A stretch of DNA of 49,682 nt from Aequorivita sp. (GCA_024637015.1 JAGXGE010000027.1:1-49682), one strand, 5' to 3'. Positions 22,908-31,535 are shown, counted from the first letter of the stretch. The notes: generated from the letters alone by a model not told the origin. Program-made: numbers and translations.

Positions 22908-23450
22908 ATGAAAAAATTGATTGTAGCAGTAATAACAGTATTTATAGGAACGACCGCTTTTTCACAGGAAATTGATCTTGGTGTCAAAGCTGGGGCGAAC
23001 TTTGCGAATATTTCCGATGTGGATAACCTTTCAAGCAAAACGGGCTTTCAGGCTGGTATTTTTGCCGGAATCAAGTTTACCGATAAGGTCGGTATTCAAG
23101 CTGATTTGCTTTACTCACAGCAAGGGGCAAAATTTGATGCTGGGGAATTTGATTTAACGTATGTCAATGTTCCAATTGTTTTGAAATACTATTTAGTACA
23201 AGGGCTAAATATTCAGGCCGGACCACAATTTGGTTTTATAGTGGATGATAAAATTTCTGATGTTTTTGGAGATATATATGCTGCCGAAAAATCAGATGTT
23301 TCTGGAATTGTAGGCGCGGGTTATGATTTCCCTTTCGGAATTAGATTGGATGCGCGATATAATTTTGGCTTTACGGATGTTTCCAAAGAAGTTGATGGAA
23401 AAAACAAAAACAACGTTTTTTCAGTAGCACTTGGATATTCCTTCCTATAA
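22908..23450 (+). CDS. Porin family outer-membrane beta-barrel protein (first of two)
   Basis: Protein of 180 aa. Signal peptide 1-20 (end TAFSQ). The mature part begins IDLGVKAGANFANIS and shows alternating amphipathic strands, ending in VALGYSFL; this is the OMP_b-brl_2 type of small eight-stranded barrel. It is similar in plan to the next gene (opening GxKAGxN, central GLxxxxGPxxGxxV) and so a distant paralogue. Function unknown: such barrels are structural or adhesion proteins in some families. It has its own -7 box and terminator. Confidence 0.87.
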   Translation: MKKLIVAVITVFIGTTAFSQEIDLGVKAGANFANISDVDNLSSKTGFQAGIFAGIKFTDKVGIQADLLYSQQGAKFDAGEFDLTYVNVPIVLKYYLVQGLNIQAGPQFGFIVDDKISDVFGDIYAAEKSDVSGIVGAGYDFPFGIRLDARYNFGFTDVSKEVDGKNKNNVFSVALGYSFL

Positions 23451-23472
23451 AAAAATATAAAATATTGATTTT

Positions 23473-23501
23473 AAAAGCCGTCCAATTGGGACGGCTTTTT
23501 T
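23473..23501. terminator. Intrinsic terminator after the first barrel gene
   Basis: AAAAGCCGTCC (23473-23483) pairs with GGACGGCTTTT around a 5-base loop, with a T6 tail ending at 23501. Confidence 0.92.
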
Positions 23502-23644
23502 ATTTAATACAATGTATTGTAGTGGTTACCGTAGGTTATTTTTTTAGAATAAAAAATTTTTTAACGACTGAAATACAACAGTTTATAAGACTTGAAGTTG
23601 AGAAAATGGTTACATATAATCTAGATTTTGTTACATACGTGTTA

Positions 23645-23674
23645 TTTGCAGTTTAAAAATTTATGTTATATTTA
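23645..23674 (+). promoter_or_regulatory. Promoter of the second outer-membrane barrel gene
   Basis: TTTG at 23645-23648 and TATATTTA at 23667-23674 (one mismatch to TAnnTTTG) are 18 bases apart. A perfect dyad starts four bases downstream, over the predicted transcription start. Confidence 0.55.
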
Positions 23675-23677
23675 ATA

Positions 23678-23691
23678 TGACAATATTGTCA
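23678..23691. promoter_or_regulatory. Candidate operator: 14-bp perfect palindrome
   Basis: TGACAATATTGTCA is a perfect 14-bp palindrome at the expected transcription start of the gene at 23720. A regulator bound here would block initiation. Which protein binds is unknown, and the site was seen only once per arm. Confidence 0.45.
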
Positions 23692-23719
23692 ACCAAATTA
23701 ATTTTAAAACTTTTTTATT

Positions 23720-24301
23720 ATGAAAAAACTTTTACTTTTTACAGCAGTTGCAATTTTTGCATTTGTGAATGCAAACGCCCAAGGTGAATTTAGAATTGGT
23801 TTTAAAGCCGGTGTTAACATAGCTTCTATTGGAGGAGATTATACCTATGGAGTAGGTAGTTTCGGCTCGCGAACGGGTTTCCATTTGGGTGCGCTCGTTG
23901 AAGTGCCAATAAATGATAAATTTTCAGTCCAACCCGAGATTTTGTATTCCGCAAAAGGTAGTAATTATGATTTTTCCTCGGGAGATTCAGATTTAAAATT
24001 AGACTATATAGATTTGCCAATTTTGGGAAAATACCACATTATACAAGGCCTAAGTGCTGAATTAGGTCCCGTTATTGGGATATTGGTTAAGGCAGATTAT
24101 GGTGATGATGACTACAAAGATGAATTCAAAAGCATAGATGTTGGAATTGGCATTGGCGCTTCATACCGCCTTCCAATGGGTGTTTTCTTTAGTTTGCGCT
24201 ATAATAAAGGGTTAATTGACGTTAATGATAGTGATGATCCTTTCTTGAATTATAAAAAGCAGAACAACGTTTTCCAAGCATCAGCGGGATATTCGTTCTA
24301 A
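23720..24301 (+). CDS. Porin family outer-membrane beta-barrel protein (second of two)
   Basis: Protein of 193 aa with signal peptide 1-21 (end NANAQ). The mature part starts EFRIGFKAGVNIASIGGDY and ends in FQASAGYSF, with alternating barrel strands (FSVQPEILYSAKGSNY, YIDLPILGKYHIIQGLSAELGP). Same small-barrel family as the gene upstream. An acidic run DYGDDDYKDE (about 130-139) looks like a surface loop that may bind cations. It has a separate promoter with a dyad and its own terminator, so it is regulated apart from its paralogue. Confidence 0.87.
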   Translation: MKKLLLFTAVAIFAFVNANAQGEFRIGFKAGVNIASIGGDYTYGVGSFGSRTGFHLGALVEVPINDKFSVQPEILYSAKGSNYDFSSGDSDLKLDYIDLPILGKYHIIQGLSAELGPVIGILVKADYGDDDYKDEFKSIDVGIGIGASYRLPMGVFFSLRYNKGLIDVNDSDDPFLNYKKQNNVFQASAGYSF

Positions 24302-24323
24302 ATTGATCAACACTATATTTTAT

Positions 24324-24355
24324 AAAAGCAGGAGCGCTATGTTCCTGCTTTTTTT
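24324..24355. terminator. Intrinsic terminator after the second barrel gene
   Basis: AAAAGCAGGA (24324-24333) pairs with TCCTGCTTTT around a 9-base loop, with a T7 tail. The aroQ -7 box begins six bases after its end. Confidence 0.9.
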
Positions 24356-24361
24356 ATTTTC

Positions 24362-24369
24362 TATATTTG
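24362..24369 (+). promoter_or_regulatory. -7 box (TATATTTG) directly before aroQ
   Basis: Perfect TAnnTTTG match ending four bases before ATG 24374. The -33 region falls inside the preceding terminator hairpin and has no TTG. A leaderless aroQ transcript is predicted. Confidence 0.5.
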
Positions 24370-24373
24370 CCCT

Positions 24374-24790
24374 ATGAAAATTATAATCATCAATGGCCCA
24401 AACCTAAACCTGCTCGGCAGGCGGGAAAATAATATCTACGGAAATGAAACTTTCAATGATTTTTTTGAAAGATTACAAAAGAAATATGCAAACCAAGAAG
24501 TTTCCTATTTTCAATCTAACATTGAAGGCGAATTAATCGATAAAATTCAGGAAGTAGGGTACAAATTTGATGGAATTATTTTAAATGCTGCTGCTTACAC
24601 ACATACATCTATAGGTATTGCCGATGCGGTGAAAGCTATAACCACACCCGTAGTTGAGGTCCACATTTCCAATACATTTTCAAGGGAAGATTTTAGACAC
24701 AAAAGCTATATTTCGCCTAATGCAAAAGGTGTGATCGTTGGCTTTGGACTGCAGAGTTACGAATTGGCTTTGCAGAGTTTTTTGAAGTAA
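24374..24790 (+). CDS. aroQ: 3-dehydroquinate dehydratase, type II
   Basis: Shikimate-pathway enzyme of 138 aa that dehydrates 3-dehydroquinate, forming a dodecamer in known members. INGPNLNLLGRRE at the N-terminus, the catalytic Tyr22 in NIYGNE, the substrate-binding Asn71 in LNAAAYTHTS, and the catalytic His97 in VEVHISNTFSRE are all present. The length is slightly below the usual 140-150. It is separated from the fold of the inverted repeat by only 51 bases. The A/G-rich spacer contains AGCGAAAAG twice (24791-24799 and 24812-24820). Confidence 0.95.
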   Translation: MKIIIINGPNLNLLGRRENNIYGNETFNDFFERLQKKYANQEVSYFQSNIEGELIDKIQEVGYKFDGIILNAAAYTHTSIGIADAVKAITTPVVEVHISNTFSREDFRHKSYISPNAKGVIVGFGLQSYELALQSFLK

Positions 24791-24827
24791 AGCGAAAAGG
24801 AATTAGCGAAGAGCGAAAAGAGAAAAT

Positions 24828-24855
24828 AAAAAAACCGCACTAGTGCGGTTTTTTT
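24828..24855. terminator. Palindromic aroQ terminator at the exact centre of the window
   Basis: A7 (24828-24834), CCGCAC, TA, GTGCGG and T7 (24849-24855) form a perfect 28-bp palindrome whose axis lies between 24841 and 24842, the axis of the whole window. As RNA it folds with a CCGCA/TGCGG stem and a CTAG loop, followed by a U run. It would terminate aroQ in either orientation. This is probably the last genuine feature before the fold. Confidence 0.88.
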
Positions 24856-24892
24856 ATTTTCTCTTTTCGCTCTTCGCTAATTCCTTTTCGCT

Positions 24893-25309
24893 TTACTTCA
24901 AAAAACTCTGCAAAGCCAATTCGTAACTCTGCAGTCCAAAGCCAACGATCACACCTTTTGCATTAGGCGAAATATAGCTTTTGTGTCTAAAATCTTCCCT
25001 TGAAAATGTATTGGAAATGTGGACCTCAACTACGGGTGTGGTTATAGCTTTCACCGCATCGGCAATACCTATAGATGTATGTGTGTAAGCAGCAGCATTT
25101 AAAATAATTCCATCAAATTTGTACCCTACTTCCTGAATTTTATCGATTAATTCGCCTTCAATGTTAGATTGAAAATAGGAAACTTCTTGGTTTGCATATT
25201 TCTTTTGTAATCTTTCAAAAAAATCATTGAAAGTTTCATTTCCGTAGATATTATTTTCCCGCCTGCCGAGCAGGTTTAGGTTTGGGCCATTGATGATTAT
25301 AATTTTCAT
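24893..25309 (-). CDS. aroQ: 3-dehydroquinate dehydratase, type II (mirror copy)
   Basis: Identical 138-aa protein to 24374-24790, in opposite orientation. The two copies face each other tail to tail across the shared central terminator. Confidence 0.95.
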   Translation of the reverse strand: MKIIIINGPNLNLLGRRENNIYGNETFNDFFERLQKKYANQEVSYFQSNIEGELIDKIQEVGYKFDGIILNAAAYTHTSIGIADAVKAITTPVVEVHISNTFSREDFRHKSYISPNAKGVIVGFGLQSYELALQSFLK

Positions 25310-25313
25310 AGGG

Positions 25314-25321
25314 CAAATATA
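25314..25321 (-). promoter_or_regulatory. -7 box before aroQ (mirror copy)
   Basis: TATATTTG on the minus strand, four bases before the start codon at 25309; copy of 24362-24369. Confidence 0.5.
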
Positions 25322-25327
25322 GAAAAT

Positions 25328-25359
25328 AAAAAAAGCAGGAACATAGCGCTCCTGCTTTT
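25328..25359. terminator. Terminator after the second barrel gene (mirror copy)
   Basis: Copy of 24324-24355, serving the minus-strand gene that ends at 25382. Confidence 0.9.
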
Positions 25360-25381
25360 ATAAAATATAGTGTTGATCAAT

Positions 25382-25963
25382 TTAGAACGAATATCCCGCT
25401 GATGCTTGGAAAACGTTGTTCTGCTTTTTATAATTCAAGAAAGGATCATCACTATCATTAACGTCAATTAACCCTTTATTATAGCGCAAACTAAAGAAAA
25501 CACCCATTGGAAGGCGGTATGAAGCGCCAATGCCAATTCCAACATCTATGCTTTTGAATTCATCTTTGTAGTCATCATCACCATAATCTGCCTTAACCAA
25601 TATCCCAATAACGGGACCTAATTCAGCACTTAGGCCTTGTATAATGTGGTATTTTCCCAAAATTGGCAAATCTATATAGTCTAATTTTAAATCTGAATCT
25701 CCCGAGGAAAAATCATAATTACTACCTTTTGCGGAATACAAAATCTCGGGTTGGACTGAAAATTTATCATTTATTGGCACTTCAACGAGCGCACCCAAAT
25801 GGAAACCCGTTCGCGAGCCGAAACTACCTACTCCATAGGTATAATCTCCTCCAATAGAAGCTATGTTAACACCGGCTTTAAAACCAATTCTAAATTCACC
25901 TTGGGCGTTTGCATTCACAAATGCAAAAATTGCAACTGCTGTAAAAAGTAAAAGTTTTTTCAT
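25382..25963 (-). CDS. Porin family outer-membrane beta-barrel protein, second (mirror copy)
   Basis: Same 193-aa small barrel protein as 23720-24301, with signal peptide and acidic DYGDDDYKDE loop unchanged. Confidence 0.87.
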   Translation of the reverse strand: MKKLLLFTAVAIFAFVNANAQGEFRIGFKAGVNIASIGGDYTYGVGSFGSRTGFHLGALVEVPINDKFSVQPEILYSAKGSNYDFSSGDSDLKLDYIDLPILGKYHIIQGLSAELGPVIGILVKADYGDDDYKDEFKSIDVGIGIGASYRLPMGVFFSLRYNKGLIDVNDSDDPFLNYKKQNNVFQASAGYSF

Positions 25964-25991
25964 AATAAAAAAGTTTTAAAATTAATTTGGT

Positions 25992-26005
25992 TGACAATAT
26001 TGTCA
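25992..26005. promoter_or_regulatory. Candidate operator palindrome (mirror copy)
   Basis: TGACAATATTGTCA; being a palindrome it reads the same in both arms. Copy of 23678-23691. Confidence 0.45.
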
Positions 26006-26008
26006 TAT

Positions 26009-26038
26009 TAAATATAACATAAATTTTTAAACTGCAAA
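26009..26038 (-). promoter_or_regulatory. Promoter of the second barrel gene (mirror copy)
   Basis: TTTG, an 18-base spacer and TATATTTA on the minus strand; copy of 23645-23674. Confidence 0.55.
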
Positions 26039-26181
26039 TAACACGTATGTAACAAAATCTAGATTATATGTAACCATTTTCTCAACTTCAAGTCTTATAA
26101 ACTGTTGTATTTCAGTCGTTAAAAAATTTTTTATTCTAAAAAAATAACCTACGGTAACCACTACAATACATTGTATTAAAT

Positions 26182-26210
26182 AAAAAAGCCGTCCCAATTG
26201 GACGGCTTTT
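26182..26210. terminator. Terminator after the first barrel gene (mirror copy)
   Basis: Copy of 23473-23501 with the AAGCCGTCC/GGACGGCTT stem. Confidence 0.92.
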
Positions 26211-26232
26211 AAAATCAATATTTTATATTTTT

Positions 26233-26775
26233 TTATAGGAAGGAATATCCAAGTGCTACTGAAAAAACGTTGTTTTTGTTTTTTCCATCAACTTCTTTGG
26301 AAACATCCGTAAAGCCAAAATTATATCGCGCATCCAATCTAATTCCGAAAGGGAAATCATAACCCGCGCCTACAATTCCAGAAACATCTGATTTTTCGGC
26401 AGCATATATATCTCCAAAAACATCAGAAATTTTATCATCCACTATAAAACCAAATTGTGGTCCGGCCTGAATATTTAGCCCTTGTACTAAATAGTATTTC
26501 AAAACAATTGGAACATTGACATACGTTAAATCAAATTCCCCAGCATCAAATTTTGCCCCTTGCTGTGAGTAAAGCAAATCAGCTTGAATACCGACCTTAT
26601 CGGTAAACTTGATTCCGGCAAAAATACCAGCCTGAAAGCCCGTTTTGCTTGAAAGGTTATCCACATCGGAAATATTCGCAAAGTTCGCCCCAGCTTTGAC
26701 ACCAAGATCAATTTCCTGTGAAAAAGCGGTCGTTCCTATAAATACTGTTATTACTGCTACAATCAATTTTTTCAT
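26233..26775 (-). CDS. Porin family outer-membrane beta-barrel protein, first (mirror copy)
   Basis: Same 180-aa protein as 22908-23450. Its -7 box TATATTTG is at 26810-26817 on the minus strand. Confidence 0.87.
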   Translation of the reverse strand: MKKLIVAVITVFIGTTAFSQEIDLGVKAGANFANISDVDNLSSKTGFQAGIFAGIKFTDKVGIQADLLYSQQGAKFDAGEFDLTYVNVPIVLKYYLVQGLNIQAGPQFGFIVDDKISDVFGDIYAAEKSDVSGIVGAGYDFPFGIRLDARYNFGFTDVSKEVDGKNKNNVFSVALGYSFL

Positions 26776-26887
26776 AATAATTGGATTTTTTTAGTTTTAT
26801 ATTAAAACGCAAATATACCTTTAATCTTATGCCTTAAAATACATTTAGTTTTTTGTTAACTATTGTTTTTAGTGGTAATATAGCAGT

Positions 26888-27784
26888 ATGAAGTGGCAAC
26901 AGAGTTTAAAGGATTATCAAAACTACCTCCGTTTGGAACGTGGGCTTTCTGAAAATTCCATTATCAACTATTCTTTGGATGTAAAGAAACTGATGCGGTG
27001 GCTGGAAACCAATGAAATGCAGGTTTCTCCAATTGAAATCTCTGAAGAAACGTTGCAGCAATTTATTTATGAAATCGCAAAAGCAGTGAATCCGAGGTCA
27101 CAGAGCCGCCTCATTTCTGGATTAAAAGGTTTTTTTAATTACCTGATTTTTGAAGATTACCGAAAAACAAATCCTTTGGAACTCATTGAATCCCCAAAAC
27201 TGGGCAGAAAGCTTCCGGATACATTGGCCGTTGAAGAAATTGACGCCCTTATAAATGCCATAGATTTAGGCTCAAAACAAGGAGAACGAAACCGTGCCAT
27301 TCTTGAAACATTATATGGCTGCGGACTCCGTGTCTCAGAACTTACATCTCTAAAGATTTCAGATCTTTATTTTGACGAAGGTTTTATTAAGGTAACTGGA
27401 AAAGGAGATAAACAGCGTTTGGTTCCTATTGGCCCAACTACAGAAAAATACATTACTATTTATAGGAAGGAAATTCGCGTGCACCAAGAAATTGATGCCA
27501 CAGCAAAAGATACGCTCTTCCTAAACCAACACGGCAGACAATTGACTCGTGCAATGATTTTTACAATCGTGAAACGCCTGGCGAAAAAAACAGGAATTCG
27601 CAAAACAATTAGTCCGCACACCTTTCGTCATTCTTTCGCCACGCACCTACTGGAAAACGGTGCAGACCTCCGTGCCATCCAGCAAATGCTTGGTCATGAA
27701 AGTATCACCACCACAGAAATCTACACACATATAAACCGTAAACACCTAACTGAAGTAATAAACCGCTTCCATCCCAGAAAATAG
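26888..27784 (+). CDS. xerD: Tyrosine recombinase XerC/XerD (mirror copy)
   Basis: Same 298-aa recombinase as 21899-22795 with all six catalytic residues. Two identical chromosomal xer genes in one genome would be unusual, which adds to the doubt about the second arm. Confidence 0.9.
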   Translation: MKWQQSLKDYQNYLRLERGLSENSIINYSLDVKKLMRWLETNEMQVSPIEISEETLQQFIYEIAKAVNPRSQSRLISGLKGFFNYLIFEDYRKTNPLELIESPKLGRKLPDTLAVEEIDALINAIDLGSKQGERNRAILETLYGCGLRVSELTSLKISDLYFDEGFIKVTGKGDKQRLVPIGPTTEKYITIYRKEIRVHQEIDATAKDTLFLNQHGRQLTRAMIFTIVKRLAKKTGIRKTISPHTFRHSFATHLLENGADLRAIQQMLGHESITTTEIYTHINRKHLTEVINRFHPRK

Positions 27785-27953
27785 TCAAGATGTTTAGAAG
27801 TAGATACGCATAGTGCTAAACCTGTCTCAACTCATAAACTAATCGATTCTTCTAAGGCTTCCTCAGGTTAAATAAAAGCTAAACCCGCTAAATTTCTTTA
27901 CAGCGTAACCAACCTTTCGTATTTTAAAAAAGAAAAATTTCAAATCGAAAATT

Positions 27954-28901
27954 ATGAAAAAATTAAAATTTAGTAATGGAGACACTATGCACGCAATCGG
28001 CCTTGGAACTTGGAAAGCCACTGGCGGCGATGTAAAACAAGCTGTAAAAGATGCCCTTCACGCAGGTTACCGTCATATAGATACCGCTGCAGCCTATGGA
28101 AACGAAGAAATAATCGGTGAAGCCCTCAAAGAAATTTTTGCCGAAGGCGAAATATTCCGCGAAGATGTATTTATTACTTCCAAATTATGGAACGATTCAC
28201 ACGCTGAAGGACAGGTTATTCCAGCTTTGCAGGATTCACTCAAAAAGTTGCAGCTAGATTATTTGGATTTATATTTAATCCATTGGCCAGTAGCATTTAG
28301 AAATGGTGTAGACTTTCCAAAGAAACCCGAGGATTACTTAACTCCTGAGGAAGCCCCAATTATAGAAACCTGGAAACAAATGGAGAAAGCTAAAAAAGAT
28401 GGTTTGGCCAAACATATTGGCGTTTCCAATTTCAGCGAAAAGAAACTTAAAGATCTCGTTTCAAAAGCTACTATTAAACCTGAAATGAATCAAGTGGAGC
28501 TCCATCCATTGCTTCAGCAAGATGCTTTGCTTGATTATTGCAAAAGCGAAAATATTAATGTTACTGCCTATTCCCCGCTTGGATCGGGAGATCGATCTGA
28601 TTCTATGAAAGCACAGGATGAACCAAATATGCTGAATCTTGATGTTTTAAAAGAAATAGCTAAAGAACACAACGCCATTGTGCCACAGGTTCTTATTTCT
28701 TGGAACAATCAGAGAGAATGTGCCACTATTCCAAAATCAACAACTAAGGATCACATTATCGCAAATTTTAAAGCTGCTGATGTATCGCTATCAGATGCTG
28801 ACATGGAAAAAATAACCAAATTAGACCACCACTACAGATATATTACTGGAAAGTTTTTTGAAGAGCCTTCCAAAGGCTATAAGAATATTTATGACGAATA
28901 G
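27954..28901 (+). CDS. Aldo/keto reductase (mirror copy)
   Basis: Same 315-aa oxidoreductase as 20782-21729, with the Asp43, Tyr48, Lys77, His110 tetrad. Confidence 0.9.
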   Translation: MKKLKFSNGDTMHAIGLGTWKATGGDVKQAVKDALHAGYRHIDTAAAYGNEEIIGEALKEIFAEGEIFREDVFITSKLWNDSHAEGQVIPALQDSLKKLQLDYLDLYLIHWPVAFRNGVDFPKKPEDYLTPEEAPIIETWKQMEKAKKDGLAKHIGVSNFSEKKLKDLVSKATIKPEMNQVELHPLLQQDALLDYCKSENINVTAYSPLGSGDRSDSMKAQDEPNMLNLDVLKEIAKEHNAIVPQVLISWNNQRECATIPKSTTKDHIIANFKAADVSLSDADMEKITKLDHHYRYITGKFFEEPSKGYKNIYDE

Positions 28902-28947
28902 TCCCCTTCCGCCCCCAAAGTGGGAACTCTTTCTAATTACCAAAATG

Positions 28948-28972
28948 CAAAAAGCTCCAACAGGAGCTTTTT
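28948..28972. terminator. Terminator after rny (mirror copy)
   Basis: Copy of 20711-20735, between the convergent aldo/keto reductase and rny copies. Confidence 0.88.
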
Positions 28973-29024
28973 ACTTTTTTTTACAATAGTAACAATTTCC
29001 CCTGTGGGGCTTAGTGGGCCTTTT

Positions 29025-30587
29025 TTATTTCGCTATGTTCACCGCACGTGTTTCACGTATAACGGTAACTTTCACTTGCCCAGGATAGGTCATATCCGTT
29101 TGTATTTTTTGAGAGATTTCAAAAGAAAGCTGTGCTGCCTTTTCATCACTTACTTTTTCGCTTTCAACCATTACACGAAGTTCTCGTCCAGCTTGAATTG
29201 CATAAGCCTTATTCACCCCTGCAAAACCGAAAGCAATATCCTCTAAGTCCTTCAATCGCTGTATGTAAGAGTCTAATACTTGACGTCTTGCCCCAGGTCT
29301 CGCCCCGCTAATAGCATCACAAACTTGAACTATTGGCGAAAGTAAGTTAGTCATTTCAATCTCGTCGTGGTGAGCACCAATGGCATTGCAAACTTCAGGT
29401 TTTTCACCATACTTTTCGGCCCATTGCATTCCTAAGAGTGCGTGAGGCATTTCAGTTTCCATTTCTGGAACCTTTCCAATATCGTGAAGCAATCCAGCGC
29501 GTTTTGCTAATTTGGCATTTAAGCCTAGTTCAGCTGCCATAACACCGCAAAGTCGTGCAACTTCTCGTGAGTGATGTAAAAGGTTTTGTCCGTAAGAGGA
29601 ACGATATTTCATTCGTCCCACCGCTTTAATAAGCTCTGGGTGCAGACCGTGAATTCCTAAATCGATAACGGTACGCTTTCCAACTTCAATAATTTCTTCT
29701 TCAATTTGCTTGGTAGTTTTTTGAACTACTTCTTCAATACGTGCGGGGTGAATACGGCCATCAGTCACTAATTTGTGAAGCGACAAACGTGCAATTTCTC
29801 TTCTTACGGAATCAAAGCACGAAAGAATAATGGCTTCCGGCGTGTCGTCCACAATAATCTCAACACCAGTGGCAGCTTCAATAGCGCGAATGTTTCTACC
29901 CTCGCGGCCAATGATTCTACCTTTAACATCATCACTTTCAAGGTTGAAAACTGAAACGCAGTTTTCAACAGCCTCTTCTGTCCCAATACGCTGAATGGTG
30001 TTGATAATTATCTTTTTGGCTTCCTGCTGAGCGGTCATTTTTGCCTCTTCCATAGAGGTTTGAATAAAAGCCATAGCCTGGGTTTTAGCTTCGTCTTTCA
30101 AGCTTTCCATTAGCTGTGACTTCGCATCTTCTGCTGAAAGACTGCTGATTACTTCTAATTGTTCTATCTGGCTACGGTGAAGTTTATCCACATCGCTTTG
30201 CTTCTTTTCCAGTATCGAAATCCTTTCGCTGTAATCGGCTTGTTTTTCTTCTAATTCTGAATTTAATTTTTTTGATTTTGCCAGTTCACTGGATACTAGT
30301 GATTCTTTATCTCGTGTTCTTTTTTCAGCTTCTGAAATCTTTTTATCACGGTTCAATATTACTTTTTCGTGCTCTGACTTTAGTTCCAAAAATTTCTCTT
30401 TGGCTTGAAGTATCTTATCTTTTTTCAGTGTTTCAGCTTCAGATTTTGCTTCTTTTAGTATTGATGATGCGCTCTTTTTTGCTCTTAATATAAGCTGGGA
30501 TGCATTTTTGCGCTCCAGTATTTTTGCAATAAAAAAACCAATCGCAATACCAACGACTACGCCTATTACAGGTATTATTATTTCCAT
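29025..30587 (-). CDS. rny: Ribonuclease Y (mirror copy)
   Basis: Same 520-aa enzyme as 19096-20658: membrane helix, coiled coil, KH domain and HD nuclease domain. Confidence 0.95.
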   Translation of the reverse strand: MEIIIPVIGVVVGIAIGFFIAKILERKNASQLILRAKKSASSILKEAKSEAETLKKDKILQAKEKFLELKSEHEKVILNRDKKISEAEKRTRDKESLVSSELAKSKKLNSELEEKQADYSERISILEKKQSDVDKLHRSQIEQLEVISSLSAEDAKSQLMESLKDEAKTQAMAFIQTSMEEAKMTAQQEAKKIIINTIQRIGTEEAVENCVSVFNLESDDVKGRIIGREGRNIRAIEAATGVEIIVDDTPEAIILSCFDSVRREIARLSLHKLVTDGRIHPARIEEVVQKTTKQIEEEIIEVGKRTVIDLGIHGLHPELIKAVGRMKYRSSYGQNLLHHSREVARLCGVMAAELGLNAKLAKRAGLLHDIGKVPEMETEMPHALLGMQWAEKYGEKPEVCNAIGAHHDEIEMTNLLSPIVQVCDAISGARPGARRQVLDSYIQRLKDLEDIAFGFAGVNKAYAIQAGRELRVMVESEKVSDEKAAQLSFEISQKIQTDMTYPGQVKVTVIRETRAVNIAK

Positions 30588-30607
30588 TTTTCGTTGATTT
30601 ATATGTA

Positions 30608-30780
30608 TAAAAAAAGCCTACATCAATATATTTATTTTGAATAAACTCCTTAAAATGAATGTTTAGGGCTAACAAGCTGATCAAGTATCCGCTCAAAGAC
30701 GGCTCGCTTTTACAACTTCAACTCACCCTTTTTAAAGAATTCGTGTTGAGTTTACCAAAAATGAATATTAATGTAGGCAG
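30608..30780 (-). ncRNA. ssrS: 6S RNA, 6S-Flavo type (mirror copy)
   Basis: Copy of 18903-19075 on the minus strand, again between zapA and rny. The closing helix joins 30771-30778 with 30616-30623. Confidence 0.65.
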
Positions 30781-30805
30781 TAACCTTATTTAATTTAAAG
30801 AACGT

Positions 30806-31096
30806 TTATGATAACTGCTCCTGCAATAAACGATCCAAAGCTTTAAGCTTTGCTTCTGTTTCATGCGTTTCGCTGGATTTATCAATTTGTTTTTGCTCTA
30901 CCTGGGCGGCAAACTGGAGGGCACACATGGCCAATACATCCTGTTTGTCACGTACGGCATAACTTTGCTCGAACTTCTTAATCATCTCTTCTATCTTTTT
31001 TGAAGCCAACCGCAATCCCTCTTCCTGAGAAGGATTGATAGTCAAGGGATAAACCCTGTCCGCAATTGATATTTTAATTTTTAATGGTTCGGCCAT
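30806..31096 (-). CDS. zapA: Cell division protein ZapA (mirror copy)
   Basis: Same 96-aa protein as 18587-18877; the preferred ATG is at 31096, although the frame stays open to 31138. Confidence 0.9.
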   Translation of the reverse strand: MAEPLKIKISIADRVYPLTINPSQEEGLRLASKKIEEMIKKFEQSYAVRDKQDVLAMCALQFAAQVEQKQIDKSSETHETEAKLKALDRLLQEQLS

Positions 31097-31106
31097 TGTT
31101 ATATTT

Positions 31107-31397
31107 TTATTCGGAAAGCTGGGTAATACACTGGTCAATTTCCCGAATGAGAGCGTTTATCTTGAGTTTAGTTTCTCGTTTATGCTGGTCGCTGCCAAGC
31201 ATTGAATTTGCTAATTTTAATGAGTTGCACTTTTCGTTCCAAATTTCAATTTCTTTTTGAATTTTTTGCTGGTTCGATTTTAAAACTGCAAGTTCTTCTT
31301 CCAATTCTGCATTAGCCTTTTTTAATTTTTCGTGCCTGTTGAGCAGCTTGCTAATCCTATTTTCAAGAGAATCAACTATTTCAGAAAGATTACTCAT
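31107..31397 (-). CDS. Small coiled-coil protein upstream of zapA (mirror copy)
   Basis: Same 96-aa coiled-coil protein as 18286-18576, ten bases before the zapA copy. Confidence 0.8.
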   Translation of the reverse strand: MSNLSEIVDSLENRISKLLNRHEKLKKANAELEEELAVLKSNQQKIQKEIEIWNEKCNSLKLANSMLGSDQHKRETKLKINALIREIDQCITQLSE

Positions 31398-31424
31398 TAA
31401 AGTTTATATTCAATACTTCTTTCA

Positions 31425-31455
31425 CAAAGTTAGCATACCATCCCTAATAAGCAAA
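31425..31455 (-). promoter_or_regulatory. Promoter of the coiled-coil/zapA operon (mirror copy)
   Basis: TTTG, a 19-base spacer and TAACTTTG on the minus strand; copy of 18228-18258. Confidence 0.7.
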
Positions 31456-31535
31456 CTGTTTTCCATTATTTTTTGTAATATTGAATATTGCATACAATAA
31501 ATCGCCCCTCTCCCCATTTAGTTATAGCGTATTCT

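Larger units (their letters stand above)
1..24841 (+). repeat. Left arm of a window-spanning perfect inverted repeat
   Basis: This arm holds all the unique sequence of the window. Its reverse complement follows directly from 24842 with no spacer. The match was checked at the ends (the window opens CAGCATATGGC and closes GCCATATGCTG), at the centre, and by the identity of every encoded protein and its mirrored position. The annotation of this arm is the one to rely on; right-arm entries are copies. Whether both arms exist in a cell is doubtful (see findings). Confidence 0.98.

Noticed and set aside
23465-23656. Open frame of 63 codons after the first barrel gene
   Set aside because: It begins inside the terminator hairpin, has no promoter or family resemblance, and its low-complexity translation looks like a chance frame.
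24828-24855. Hairpin telomere of a linear replicon at the centre
   Set aside because: The palindrome has the exact form of a rho-independent terminator behind aroQ, no telomere resolvase gene is present, and the outer ends lie in an rRNA operon. Not impossible, but unsupported.
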